A stretch of DNA of 64,000 bases, from the NCBI RefSeq assembly GCF_003595175.1, contig NZ_CP032419.1, positions 1,860,001 to 1,924,000 of the forward strand, given 5' to 3'. Shown in pieces: positions 50,528 to 59,748 of the stretch; within the stretch, counting starts at the first letter, position 1; every line of letters starts with the position of its first letter. The notes under the pieces were generated by a model. The model saw nothing but the letters and a program-made list of their open reading frames with translations. It was not told the DNA's origin and searched no databases. A program made the position numbers and the translations under genes. This DNA comes from Pseudomonas cavernae (GTDB lineage: Bacteria > Pseudomonadota > Gammaproteobacteria > Pseudomonadales > Pseudomonadaceae).

Positions 50528-51298
50528 GTGGACAAAGCCATCATCCATCCCCGCGATCTGATCGCCGGCCTGCAGAAGGGCCTGGCACTGATGCAGCTGT
50601 TCAGCGCCGACCTGCCGCGCCTGAGCGTGCCGCAGGCGGCCAAGCTGTCCGGGCTGACGCCGAGCGCGGCGCGACGTTTCCTGCTGACGCTGGTACACGA
50701 GGAGTTCGCCGAGACCGACGGCCGCCTCTACTGGCTGACCCCCAAGGCGCTGCGTATCGGCCAGGCCTATGTCGATTCGGCGCAGCTGCCGCGCATGCTG
50801 CGGCCCATCGTCGAACAGGTGGCGCGCACCACCCAGGAGCACGTGTCGGTCGGTACCCGCGACGGCGACGAGATCGTTCATGTGGTGCGCAGTCGCTACA
50901 GCCACATCGCCTCGCTGTCGATTCGCCCCGGCTCGCGGGTGCCGATGTATTGCACGGCCAGCGGGCGGATCTGGCTGGCGGCGCTGGACGAGACGGAGCT
51001 GGACGGCTATTTCCAACGCAATCCGCCGCGCCAGCTGACGCCCTACACCCTGACCGATGTGGCGGCATTGAAGGCCGAGTTGCGTCAGGTTGCCAGCCAG
51101 GGCTTCTCGGTGGTCGATCAGGAATTTGAGATCGGCATGCGTGTGCTCGGCGTGCCGCTGACCGACCGCCGCGGCCGGCTCAAGGCGACCCTGGCGATCA
51201 CCACCCATGCCTCGCGGCTGACCGTGGAGGAAATGCGTTTTCGCTACCTGGCGCCGTTGTACGAGGCGCAGGCGCTGCTCAAGCCGGTGCTGGATTGA
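50528..51298 (+). CDS. PcaR/PcaU/PobR-type IclR regulator
   Basis: A 256-residue IclR-family protein of the PcaR-PcaU-PobR subgroup: DLIAGLQKGLALMQLFSADLPRLSV, LSGLTPSAARRFLLTLVHE, SRYSHIASLSIRPGSRVPMYCTASGRIWLA. GTG 50528 is chosen with ggag nine bases upstream; TTG 50510 is the alternative. Such proteins respond to beta-ketoadipate, protocatechuate or related acids. It may bind the four PcaR-like boxes of this window, connecting hydroaromatic and pca genes. I do not assign pcaR itself. Confidence 0.85.
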   Translation: MDKAIIHPRDLIAGLQKGLALMQLFSADLPRLSVPQAAKLSGLTPSAARRFLLTLVHEEFAETDGRLYWLTPKALRIGQAYVDSAQLPRMLRPIVEQVARTTQEHVSVGTRDGDEIVHVVRSRYSHIASLSIRPGSRVPMYCTASGRIWLAALDETELDGYFQRNPPRQLTPYTLTDVAALKAELRQVASQGFSVVDQEFEIGMRVLGVPLTDRRGRLKATLAITTHASRLTVEEMRFRYLAPLYEAQALLKPVLD

Positions 51299-51459
51299 TG
51301 GGTGTTCATCGATGGGGCGGGTGGCGACCAGGTGGCGGCTGCAATTGGCGGGTTCCCCTTACGAAATACGTGCGCTTACCGCCCCGTTTGCTCTTGTGCT
51401 GGTGGGGCGCGCAGCTAATCACCCGATAATGCCTGGTGCTGTCCAACACGAGTTCCGTC

Positions 51460-51784
51460 ATGTCCGTTGAATTTCTCCGCCTGGCGCTTGCCTGCGGTGC
51501 TCTTCACCGGTGTTTCCAAGGGCGGTTTCGGCGGCGCCCTGGGTGGTATCGCCGTGCCGCTGATGGCCTTGGCAATGCCGCCGACCCAGGCGGCCGCCAT
51601 CGTACTGCCAATCCTGTGCATGGCCGACGTGACTGGGCTGAGGCGCTTCTACGGCCAGTGGGACACACGCAACCTGAAGATCATGCTGCTCGGTGCGCTG
51701 CTTGGCCTGAGCTTCGGTCTGCTCAGCGAGCGTTTCATTGGCCTGCTGGTCACCGGTATCCAACTGCTGGTGCAGAACTGGTGA
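51460..51784 (+). pseudogene. Broken TauE/SafE (TSUP) transporter
   Basis: The N-terminus MSVEFLRLALA is in one frame and LPAVLFTGVSKGGFGGALGG in another, joined by a one-base shift at about 51488-51496. The sequence continues through IAVPLMALAMPPTQAAAIVLP to LLVTGIQLLVQNW and then stops, at less than half the family's usual 250 residues. So the gene is both frameshifted and truncated; intact members export or import sulfoacetate, sulfite or other anions. Confidence 0.8.
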
Positions 51785-51789
51785 GCGCT

Positions 51790-51836
51790 GTGCACCCCTC
51801 TCCCATTTGCGGGAGAGGGGGCGGGGGAGAGGGCGA
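51790..51836. repeat. CCCTCTCCC / GGGAGAGGG hairpin
   Basis: CACCCCTCTCCCATTTGCGGG and GAGAGGGGGCGGGGGAGAGGG. Same family as at 11904, 43833, 47363 and 58061. Confidence 0.7.
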
Positions 51837-51848
51837 CTGAATCGCTTA

Positions 51849-51988
51849 GAACCTGTTTACGATCTGCTGCGCGTCGGCCATACGGCGTTGAAATCGGACT
51901 CAGGCTGCTCATTTACAACTCGTAAACTGCGCGCCTTCGCCCGATTTCGCCTTGTCTGGCTCTAGCTCGCGAGATCGTAAACAGGTTC
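51849..51988. repeat. TNA-repeat element, copy R6 (140 bp)
   Basis: GAACCTGTTTACGATCTGC ... GCGAGATCGTAAACAGGTTC. Flanks are TTA at 51846-51848 and TTA at 51989-51991. The right TTA is the stop codon (complement) of the qsuD-like gene. Confidence 0.88.
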
Positions 51989-52843
51989 TTAGCTGTTCAT
52001 GCTCTGGAAATGCGCCTGCATGCGCTCGGCATTGGCCGGCGTGCCGGTGAACAACTCGAACGCCTTGACCGCCTGGAACACCGCCATGGTGCCGCCGTCC
52101 AAGGTGCGGCAGCCGAGGGCGCGGGCGTGCCTGAGCAGCTCGGTCTGCAGCGGGAAGTAGATGATCTCGGCGACCCACAGTTCGGCGCGCAGCAACTCCA
52201 CCGGCAGCGGCGTGCCGGGCAGCTTGGCCATGCCCACCGGGGTGGTGTTGACCAGGCCGTCGGCGGCGGCCACGGCGGCGGCCAGGTCCAGGCCGACCAC
52301 CGCGCGACCGGCGCCGAAGTGGGCATTGAGGCTGTCCACCAGACCCTGGGCGCGGCTCGGGTCGACCTCGAACAGGGTCAGTTCTTCGACGCCTTCGCTG
52401 AGCAGTGCGTGGGCCACCGCCGCGCCGGCGCCACCGGCGCCCATCTGCACCACGCGCCGCCGGGAGACATCCGGCAGGCCACGGCGCAAGCCTTCGGCGA
52501 AGCCCAGGCAGTCGGTGTTGTGGCCGACGCGCTTGCCGTTCTGGAACACCACGGTGTTGACGGCACCGATCCCGCGCGCCTCGGCGGACAGCTCGTCGAG
52601 CAGTGGGATCACCGCCTGCTTGCAGGGGAAGGTGATGTTCAGGCCGGTGAAGCCCATGCGCTCGGCGGCGCTCAGCAGCTCGGGGAGGGCGCTGCTGTCT
52701 AGCTTGAGCTGGTCGGGATCGAGCAGCCGGTACAGGTAGCGGATGCCCTGGGCATCGCCCTCGTGTTCGTGCAGCGCCGGGGTGCGCGAGGCCTGGATGC
52801 CGGCGCCGATCAGGCCGGCGAGTACGGATGTGTTCTGGGTCAT
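51989..52843 (-). CDS. Quinate/shikimate dehydrogenase (QsuD type)
   Basis: A 284-residue AroE-superfamily enzyme. The substrate loop IGAGIQASRTPALHEHEG is the SRTPxxHExEG form of Corynebacterium NAD-dependent quinate/shikimate dehydrogenase. Catalytic Lys lies in NITFPCKQAV and Asp in GHNTDCLGF; nucleotide motif GAGGAGAAV; C-terminus DGGTMAVFQAVKAFELFTG as in that enzyme. It oxidises quinate to 3-dehydroquinate and shikimate to 3-dehydroshikimate. It lies 5 bp from aroQ on the same strand (aroQ first). Symbol left open because naming varies. Confidence 0.88.
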   Translation of the reverse strand: MTQNTSVLAGLIGAGIQASRTPALHEHEGDAQGIRYLYRLLDPDQLKLDSSALPELLSAAERMGFTGLNITFPCKQAVIPLLDELSAEARGIGAVNTVVFQNGKRVGHNTDCLGFAEGLRRGLPDVSRRRVVQMGAGGAGAAVAHALLSEGVEELTLFEVDPSRAQGLVDSLNAHFGAGRAVVGLDLAAAVAAADGLVNTTPVGMAKLPGTPLPVELLRAELWVAEIIYFPLQTELLRHARALGCRTLDGGTMAVFQAVKAFELFTGTPANAERMQAHFQSMNS

Positions 52844-52848
52844 GGCAG

Positions 52849-53289
52849 TCAGGCTTTCAGCAGGTGGGCGAAATGTTCGATGGCCAGGCGATAGCCATGG
52901 GCGCCGAAACCGGCCAGCACGCCGACGGCGATGGCGGAGACAAACGAGTGGTGACGGAACTCCTCACGCTTGTGCACGTTGGACAGGTGCACCTCGATCA
53001 CCGGCAGTTCCACCGCGGCCAGGGCGTCGCGGATCGCCACCGAGGTGTGGGTCCAGGCCGCCGGGTTGATGACGATGCCGGCATGCCGGCCGCGCGCCTG
53101 GTGAATCCAGTCGAGCAGTTCGCCTTCGTGGTTGGTCTGGCGAAACTCCAGAGCCAGACCGTGTTCGGCGGCGCTGCGCTGGCACAGCGCTTCGATGTCG
53201 GCGAGGGTTTCGTGGCCGTAGGTAGCCGGTTCGCGGGTGCCCAGCAGATTCAGATTTGGGCCGTTGAGCACCAGGAGCGTACGGGTCAT
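52849..53289 (-). CDS. aroQ: Type II 3-dehydroquinate dehydratase
   Basis: A 146-residue type II dehydroquinase: [69 protein letters not shown]. The catalytic Tyr is probably Tyr24 in the N-terminal loop, with His in the EVHLSN region. It converts 3-dehydroquinate to 3-dehydroshikimate. Here it is co-transcribed with the quinate/shikimate dehydrogenase and so is likely the catabolic copy. Operator-like motif 53350-53370 lies 61 bp upstream. Confidence 0.94.
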   Translation of the reverse strand: MTRTLLVLNGPNLNLLGTREPATYGHETLADIEALCQRSAAEHGLALEFRQTNHEGELLDWIHQARGRHAGIVINPAAWTHTSVAIRDALAAVELPVIEVHLSNVHKREEFRHHSFVSAIAVGVLAGFGAHGYRLAIEHFAHLLKA

Positions 53290-53349
53290 GCGCAGTTTCT
53301 CCGCTGTTGTTCTTGTCGCCCGAGAGGGGCAGGGATCATGTGTGAGTAA

Positions 53350-53370
53350 AATGTACTAACTGGTTAATTA
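53350..53370. promoter_or_regulatory. TAACTGGTTA motif before aroQ
   Basis: On the minus strand TAATTAACCAGTTAGTACATT, matching 15641-15658 and 41653-41671. It is centred about 70 bp before the aroQ start. The remaining gap to 53653 contains no recognisable gene. Confidence 0.6.
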
Positions 53371-53653
53371 GGTCAATTTGCTTGAAGCTCGGCCATGGCC
53401 GCAAGATGACGTTCGTGGGCCGGGTTGGCCGCTCGAAGGCATCTGCAAAAGAGGCTGAAAGCCTTGGATTCAGGCGGTTGCCGAGAGATGGGCGGGAGCT
53501 CCCGCAGCGCTTGGGCGGGGCTCAGAGGCAGGCGATAAAGCGTTCGATAATCGGACGGCAGGAGGCGGTCGCGCCGTCGTCTGCCAGGGTGCGGCGGAAC
53601 GCATTCTTGTTCAGGCGCTGGGCTTGGCGTGATCGGCCAGGTAGGCTGCTATC

Positions 53654-53910
53654 AGGTTCTGCACGAAAACTACCTGCGCTCGGTGATGCTGCGTTAAAAA
53701 CAGGCTCGGACAGTGGCTTGCCACTGAACGCCCACAGGGCGGCCCGTTAGGGCGAGTGAAGCGAGTACTGCTCATTTACAACTCGTAAACTCCGCGTCCT
53801 CACCTGTTTTATTCGCTGGCGCTCACCCTTCGGGCCAGCCTTTGGCTGTTACTCCCGTTGGTCGTTGCGCCTTGCCTGACCTTCGCTCGGTGACTTTTCG
53901 TGCAGAACCT
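53654..53910. repeat. Repeat element R7 with different ends (257 bp)
   Basis: The interior (GCTCATTTACAACTCGTAAAC, AGGGCGAGTGAAGCGAGTAC) is shared with R5 and others, but the ends are AGGTTCTGCACGAAAAC and TTTTCGTGCAGAACCT, a different 16 bp inverted repeat. The same interior under two kinds of ends marks a composite family. Confidence 0.8.
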
Positions 53911-53990
53911 AGGCAGGTCAATGGCCTGGTCAGCAGCGGCAAGGCAAGTGGCCTCATCGCATCAAGGACTATCGAGTTAAGGAACTATCG

Positions 53991-55109
53991 ATGCTGGATA
54001 AGCGCTCAATGGAAAAACTGACGTCGCGTGAGCTGTTGGATGTACTGATTCGTGCCGGCCTGATCACTGTGCTGGTGATCTCCTGCTACGCGATCTTCCA
54101 CCCCTTCATGAGTTTGATGCTGTGGGCGCTGATTCTGGCGGTCACCCTCTACCCGCTGAACAGCCTGCTGGCCGCCCGCCTGAATCAGCGCCAGGGCCGC
54201 GCGGCATTGATCATCGTGTTGGTCGGGCTGATCCTGCTGATGCTGCCGCTGGCCCTGCTCGGTGGCTCGATCGTCGACTCGGTGCAACAGGGCAAACAGC
54301 TGCTGGAAAGCGGCGGGCTGAAGATTCCGCCGCCAGCGCCCGCGGTGGCCAGTTGGCCGCTGATCGGCGAGCCGCTGTTCAACTTCTGGCAGCATGCCTC
54401 GAGTGACATGAGCTGGTTGCTGCATCAGGTGCTGCCGCATGTCCAGGGGGTGGCCAAAGCTGTGCTGGGCAAGCTGGCCGGGGCGGGCATGGGGCTGATG
54501 ATATTCATCTTCGCGCTGATCATCGCCGGGGTGATCATGGCCCATGGCGAGGCCGGCACCACCACCGTGCACGCCATCGCCAACCGTGTATCCGGACCGG
54601 AGCGCGGGCCGCAACTGGCCGAACTGTGCACGGCGACCATTCGCGCGGTGGCGCAGGGCGTGGTCGGCATCGCCTTTATCCAGATGCTGCTGGTCGGCGT
54701 CGGCCTGGTGCTGATGGGCATTCCCGGCGCCGGCTTGCTGGCCCTGGCGGTGCTGCTGCTGGGCATCATGCAGCTGCCGGTGGCATTGATCACCCTACCG
54801 GTGATCGCCTATGCCTTCGCCGTTTATGGCGTGTCGGTGGCGACCATCATTTTCGCCATCTGGACCTTCATCGCCGGCTTGGCGGACAACGTGCTCAAGC
54901 CGCTGCTGCTCGGCCGCGGCGTTTCGGTGCCGATGCCGGTGGTGCTGATCGGCGCCCTCGGCGGCATGGTCGCCAACGGCATCATCGGCCTGTTTCTCGG
55001 CCCGGTGGTGCTGGCGGTGGGCTACCAGCTGTTCATGTCCTGGGTGCACCAGGGCGCGCCGGCGGAGTCGCCGGTCGAGGCGGATACTTCGCCGGCGGGC
55101 GAGGGCTAG
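53991..55109 (+). CDS. AI-2E (PerM)-family transporter
   Basis: A 372-residue membrane protein with seven to eight hydrophobic helices: VLVISCYAIFHPFMSLMLWALILAV, LIIVLVGLILLMLPLALLGGSIV, and the C-terminal ADNVLKPLLLGRGVSVPMPVVLIGALGGM typical of the family. Members export AI-2-like signals or act as Na+/H+ antiporters; substrate not predictable. ATG 53991 has aaggaa upstream. The end converges on the quinone oxidoreductase gene. Confidence 0.92.
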   Translation: MLDKRSMEKLTSRELLDVLIRAGLITVLVISCYAIFHPFMSLMLWALILAVTLYPLNSLLAARLNQRQGRAALIIVLVGLILLMLPLALLGGSIVDSVQQGKQLLESGGLKIPPPAPAVASWPLIGEPLFNFWQHASSDMSWLLHQVLPHVQGVAKAVLGKLAGAGMGLMIFIFALIIAGVIMAHGEAGTTTVHAIANRVSGPERGPQLAELCTATIRAVAQGVVGIAFIQMLLVGVGLVLMGIPGAGLLALAVLLLGIMQLPVALITLPVIAYAFAVYGVSVATIIFAIWTFIAGLADNVLKPLLLGRGVSVPMPVVLIGALGGMVANGIIGLFLGPVVLAVGYQLFMSWVHQGAPAESPVEADTSPAGEG

Positions 55110-55163
55110 CCAGCGGAGCGAAGGTGGGGCGGCCAGTTGGTCACCCCGCCTTGATATACAACC

Positions 55164-56129
55164 TCAGTCGGCACCGGGCAGCAGCACCACCTTCTCCGAG
55201 CTGCCTTCATAGCAGCGCTGATAGGCCACCAGCGCCTGATCCAGCGCTACTTCGCGGAAGCCCTGCGGTAGCGGCAGTTCACCCCGATCGAAGTAGCGGC
55301 CGATGCGGTCGAGCAGCGCCACGCTTTCCTGCACCGTGTAGAGCAGCGAGTTGACCCCGACTATCACCCCGCCGCGGCGGTAGAGGCTGAGCACCGGCAG
55401 GTCGACGTGGCCGTCCACCGGCGCGGCGATCACGGCGATGCGGCCGAAGCGGGCGAGGGCGTTGACCGAGGCCGGCAGCCAGAAGCCGGTGGTGTCGAAG
55501 ATCACTTCGGCGGCCTGGCCGAAGGCCTGTTCGACCTGGGTCGGCAGGTTTTCCGCGCTGCTCAGCAGGATCGCCTCGATGCCCGCGGCGCGCAGTTGCT
55601 CGCGCACTTCGGCGCGGCGCACCCCGGCCACTACCTGGGCGCCACGGGCGCGGGCCAGGGCCAGGGCGGCGTTGCCGACCGCGCCCGAGCCGATCACCAG
55701 CAAGCGCGTGCCGGCGCCGACCTGGCTGCGTTCGAGGGCATCCAGCGCAGTGATGTAGGGCACCCCGCAGGTCGCGGCCTGGGCGAAGCTGAGCGCCGCC
55801 GGTTTGCGCGCCACGGCATCGGCCGGCAGGCTGAGGTACTGCGCGTGGCTGCCCTCGCGGGTGAAGCCGAGTTCCTTGCCACTGCCCCAGACTTCCACGC
55901 CCTGCAGGTGCGCGGGGCCGGCGACGATCACGCCGGCATAGTCGCGCCCCGGAGTGCGCGGCAGGGTGGTGTAGGGGAAGCGGCCGAGGACGTTCTTCAC
56001 GTCGCTGGGGTTGAGGCCGGCGGCCTTGATCTCGATAAGCACCTCGTCGGCCGCCGGGGTCGGGGTCGGCAGCTCGAGCAGATCGAGGGCGGCGAGGTCG
56101 CCGGTGCGGGAGAATTGCAGGGCTTTCAT
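55164..56129 (-). CDS. Zinc-less MDR quinone oxidoreductase
   Basis: A 321-residue medium-chain dehydrogenase/reductase of the quinone oxidoreductase type: MKALQFSRTGDLAALDLLELP, KAAGLNPSDVKNVLG, nucleotide motif GSGAVGNAALALA. Zinc-binding cysteines are absent, as in QOR-like members. It reduces quinones or enones with NADPH. It is 54 bp upstream of nothing obvious; the OsmC gene follows on the other side, same strand. Substrate unknown. Confidence 0.9.
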   Translation of the reverse strand: MKALQFSRTGDLAALDLLELPTPTPAADEVLIEIKAAGLNPSDVKNVLGRFPYTTLPRTPGRDYAGVIVAGPAHLQGVEVWGSGKELGFTREGSHAQYLSLPADAVARKPAALSFAQAATCGVPYITALDALERSQVGAGTRLLVIGSGAVGNAALALARARGAQVVAGVRRAEVREQLRAAGIEAILLSSAENLPTQVEQAFGQAAEVIFDTTGFWLPASVNALARFGRIAVIAAPVDGHVDLPVLSLYRRGGVIVGVNSLLYTVQESVALLDRIGRYFDRGELPLPQGFREVALDQALVAYQRCYEGSSEKVVLLPGAD

Positions 56130-56183
56130 ACAGGGTTGTCCTTCTGCCCGCCCAGTCTTGCCGGGCGGGCCGGGTGGCAGGGC

Positions 56184-56591
56184 TCAGCCTTGCAGCTGGG
56201 TGTCGATGCGGATCTCGCCGCTGAGCAGCTTGTGCAGTGGGCAGGCATTGGCGATGTCCAGCAGGCGCGCGCGCTGCGCTTCATCCAGCGCGCCATGCAA
56301 ATCGATGCGACGCTCGATCTGCGTCAGCGCCGGCGGCGTCAGCTGTTCGGCGCTGATGAACAGCTCGACATCGATCCCCTCCAGGGCCAGGCCCTTGCGC
56401 TGGGCATACATGCTGACGGTGATGGCCGTGCAGGCACCGAGCGCCGACAGCAGCAGTTGATGCGGTGACGGCCCGCTGGCGCCGCCGCCGAGATTCTGCG
56501 GCGCATCGCCGAACCACTGGTGGGCGCCCTCCGACAGGGTGACCCGGTACGGGGTGCTGCCAATCGTGGCGGAGACGATTTCTGTGCTCAT
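56184..56591 (-). CDS. OsmC-family peroxide-detoxifying protein
   Basis: A 135-residue OsmC/Ohr-like protein. The peroxidatic cysteine is Cys54 in ALGACTAITV, the second Cys117 in ANACPLHKLLSG. It likely reduces organic hydroperoxides. It lies directly upstream (55 bp) of the quinone oxidoreductase gene on the same strand; they may be co-expressed. Confidence 0.9.
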   Translation of the reverse strand: MSTEIVSATIGSTPYRVTLSEGAHQWFGDAPQNLGGGASGPSPHQLLLSALGACTAITVSMYAQRKGLALEGIDVELFISAEQLTPPALTQIERRIDLHGALDEAQRARLLDIANACPLHKLLSGEIRIDTQLQG

Positions 56592-56759
56592 CCTGTTGCT
56601 CCTGTGCGGGTTCGGTTCTAGCCGCTTGTTCGCTCGCCGGTGGGCGGGAAGCTGGGCGATACGATAGAGAAACGGTCTGCCGGCGGGTAGTCGCGGCGAT
56701 TCGCTCGCAGCGTTCCACGGGCGGAACGCTGCTGGGCGTGGCCCGCCGGGTGCGCCGCT

Positions 56760-57881
56760 TCAGCCGCGGTAATAGCGTTGCGGCACGAACGGCGTTTTGG
56801 CGACGTGCATGGCCACCCGCTTGCCACGCACCAGGGCCCAGACCTCGTTGCCCAGGGTTGCCTGGTCGCTCGAGAGATAACCCATGGCCAGCGGCGCGCC
56901 GAGGCTCGGGCCGAAGCCGCCACTGCACACCTGGCCGATCGCATGGCCGTCGGCATTGATGATTTGTGCACCCTCGCGCACCGGCGTGCGCTCCTGCGGC
57001 AGCAGGCCGACGCGTTTGCGCGCCACGCCATCGCGTTGCTGGGCGAAGATCCGCTCGGCGCCGGGGAAGCCGCCGGCGCGTGTGCCATCGCTGCGGCGCG
57101 CCTTGGACAGGGCCCAGCCGAGGCTGGCTTCGATGGGCGTGGTCGCCGTGCTCATGTCATGGCCGTAGAGGCACAGACCGGCCTCCAGACGCAGCGAGTC
57201 ACGGGCGCCGAGGCCGATCGCTTCGACCTCCGGTTCGGCCAGCAGCCGGCGCGCCAGGGCTTCGGCCTGAGCCGTCGGCACGGAAATCTCGAAACCGTCC
57301 TCGCCGGTGTAGCCGGAGCGGCTGACATAGCAGTCGACACCCAACAGCTGAAGCTGGGCGAACTGCATGAAGGTCATGCTGCGCACCTGCGGCGCCAGGC
57401 GGGCCAGCACCTCGACCGCCTGTGGGCCTTGCAGGGCGAGCAGGGCGCGGGTCTTGAACAGGCTTTCGACCTCGCAATGTTCGCCGATGTGCTGGCGCAG
57501 GTGGGCCAGGTCCTGCTCCTTGCAGGCGGCGTTGACCACCAGGACCAGCTGGTCGCCGGCATTGGCCACCATCAGGTCGTCGAGGATGCCGCCGTGCCCG
57601 TCGGTGAACAGGGCATAGCGCTGCAGCCCGGCCGGCAGCTCGAGGATGTCCACTGGCACCAGGCTTTCCAGGGCCTGGGCCGCCCCCTGCCCGCGCAGGA
57701 TGATCTGGCCCATGTGCGAGACATCGAACAGCCCGGCTTGGGCGCGGGTGTGCTGATGCTCCTTGAGCACGCCCAGCGGGTATTGCACCGGCATGTCGTA
57801 ACCGGCGAAGGGCACCATGCGCGCGCCGAGTTCGAGGTGCAGGGCATGCAGCGGGGTGCGGGCGAGGGTTTCGGTGGTCAT
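56760..57881 (-). CDS. gcvT: Aminomethyltransferase of the glycine cleavage system
   Basis: A 373-residue T protein: [65 protein letters not shown]. It transfers the aminomethyl group to tetrahydrofolate, releasing ammonia. In Pseudomonas this paralog usually follows gcvH, gcvP, glyA and sdaA; here sdaA lies upstream on the same strand, but 282 bp with repeat R8 and CCCTCTCC hairpins separate them. Confidence 0.95.
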   Translation of the reverse strand: MTTETLARTPLHALHLELGARMVPFAGYDMPVQYPLGVLKEHQHTRAQAGLFDVSHMGQIILRGQGAAQALESLVPVDILELPAGLQRYALFTDGHGGILDDLMVANAGDQLVLVVNAACKEQDLAHLRQHIGEHCEVESLFKTRALLALQGPQAVEVLARLAPQVRSMTFMQFAQLQLLGVDCYVSRSGYTGEDGFEISVPTAQAEALARRLLAEPEVEAIGLGARDSLRLEAGLCLYGHDMSTATTPIEASLGWALSKARRSDGTRAGGFPGAERIFAQQRDGVARKRVGLLPQERTPVREGAQIINADGHAIGQVCSGGFGPSLGAPLAMGYLSSDQATLGNEVWALVRGKRVAMHVAKTPFVPQRYYRG

Positions 57882-57904
57882 CTAATGCTCCAGTAAAGGT
57901 GTAA

Positions 57905-58044
57905 GAGCCTGTCTACGATCTGCTGTGCGTCGGCCAAACTGCGTTGAAAACGGCTTCGGAATGCTCATTTACAACGAGTAAACTCCGCTTCCTCAGCCGT
58001 TTTCGCCTTGTTTGACTCTAGCTCGCAAGATCGTAAACAGGCTC
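57905..58044. repeat. TNA-repeat element, copy R8 (140 bp)
   Basis: GAGCCTGTCTACGATCTGC ... GCAAGATCGTAAACAGGCTC. Flanked by TAA on both sides (57902-57904 and 58045-58047). It lies between sdaA and gcvT. Confidence 0.87.
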
Positions 58045-58060
58045 TAACGAGTGGCCGTTT

Positions 58061-58160
58061 TCCCTCTCCCCAACCCTCTCCCGTAAACGGGAGAGGGGGC
58101 TGTCCGCGGGCCGCCACTCCCCTCGCCCATTCATGGGAGAGGGGGCGGGGGAGAGGGTGC
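58061..58160. repeat. CCCTCTCCC hairpins
   Basis: Two tandem hairpins of the GGGAGAGGG type: one at about 58061-58100 (with CCCGTAAACGGG core), one at 58118-58159 (CCATTCATGGG core). They lie just past the sdaA stop. Confidence 0.75.
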
Positions 58161-58163
58161 TGT

Positions 58164-59540
<1,377 letters not shown>

Positions 59541-59748
59541 AACCTTGGAGCTTCTGCTGAGCGAGTGACTCTTATCTGTCAGCGTAGACCGGGATGCTGC
59601 CGCACCGCGCGACACCTGACCGCCAGCAGCTTCAGGCTGCGCTGCGCGATATCTTTGCGGGCGCTGCTTGATATTTTGAACGGGCGATGCGTATTTTGTA
59701 CGCGTCGCTCATGTGGAGCGGTATCTGTATCTACAAGGATAAGAAGTC

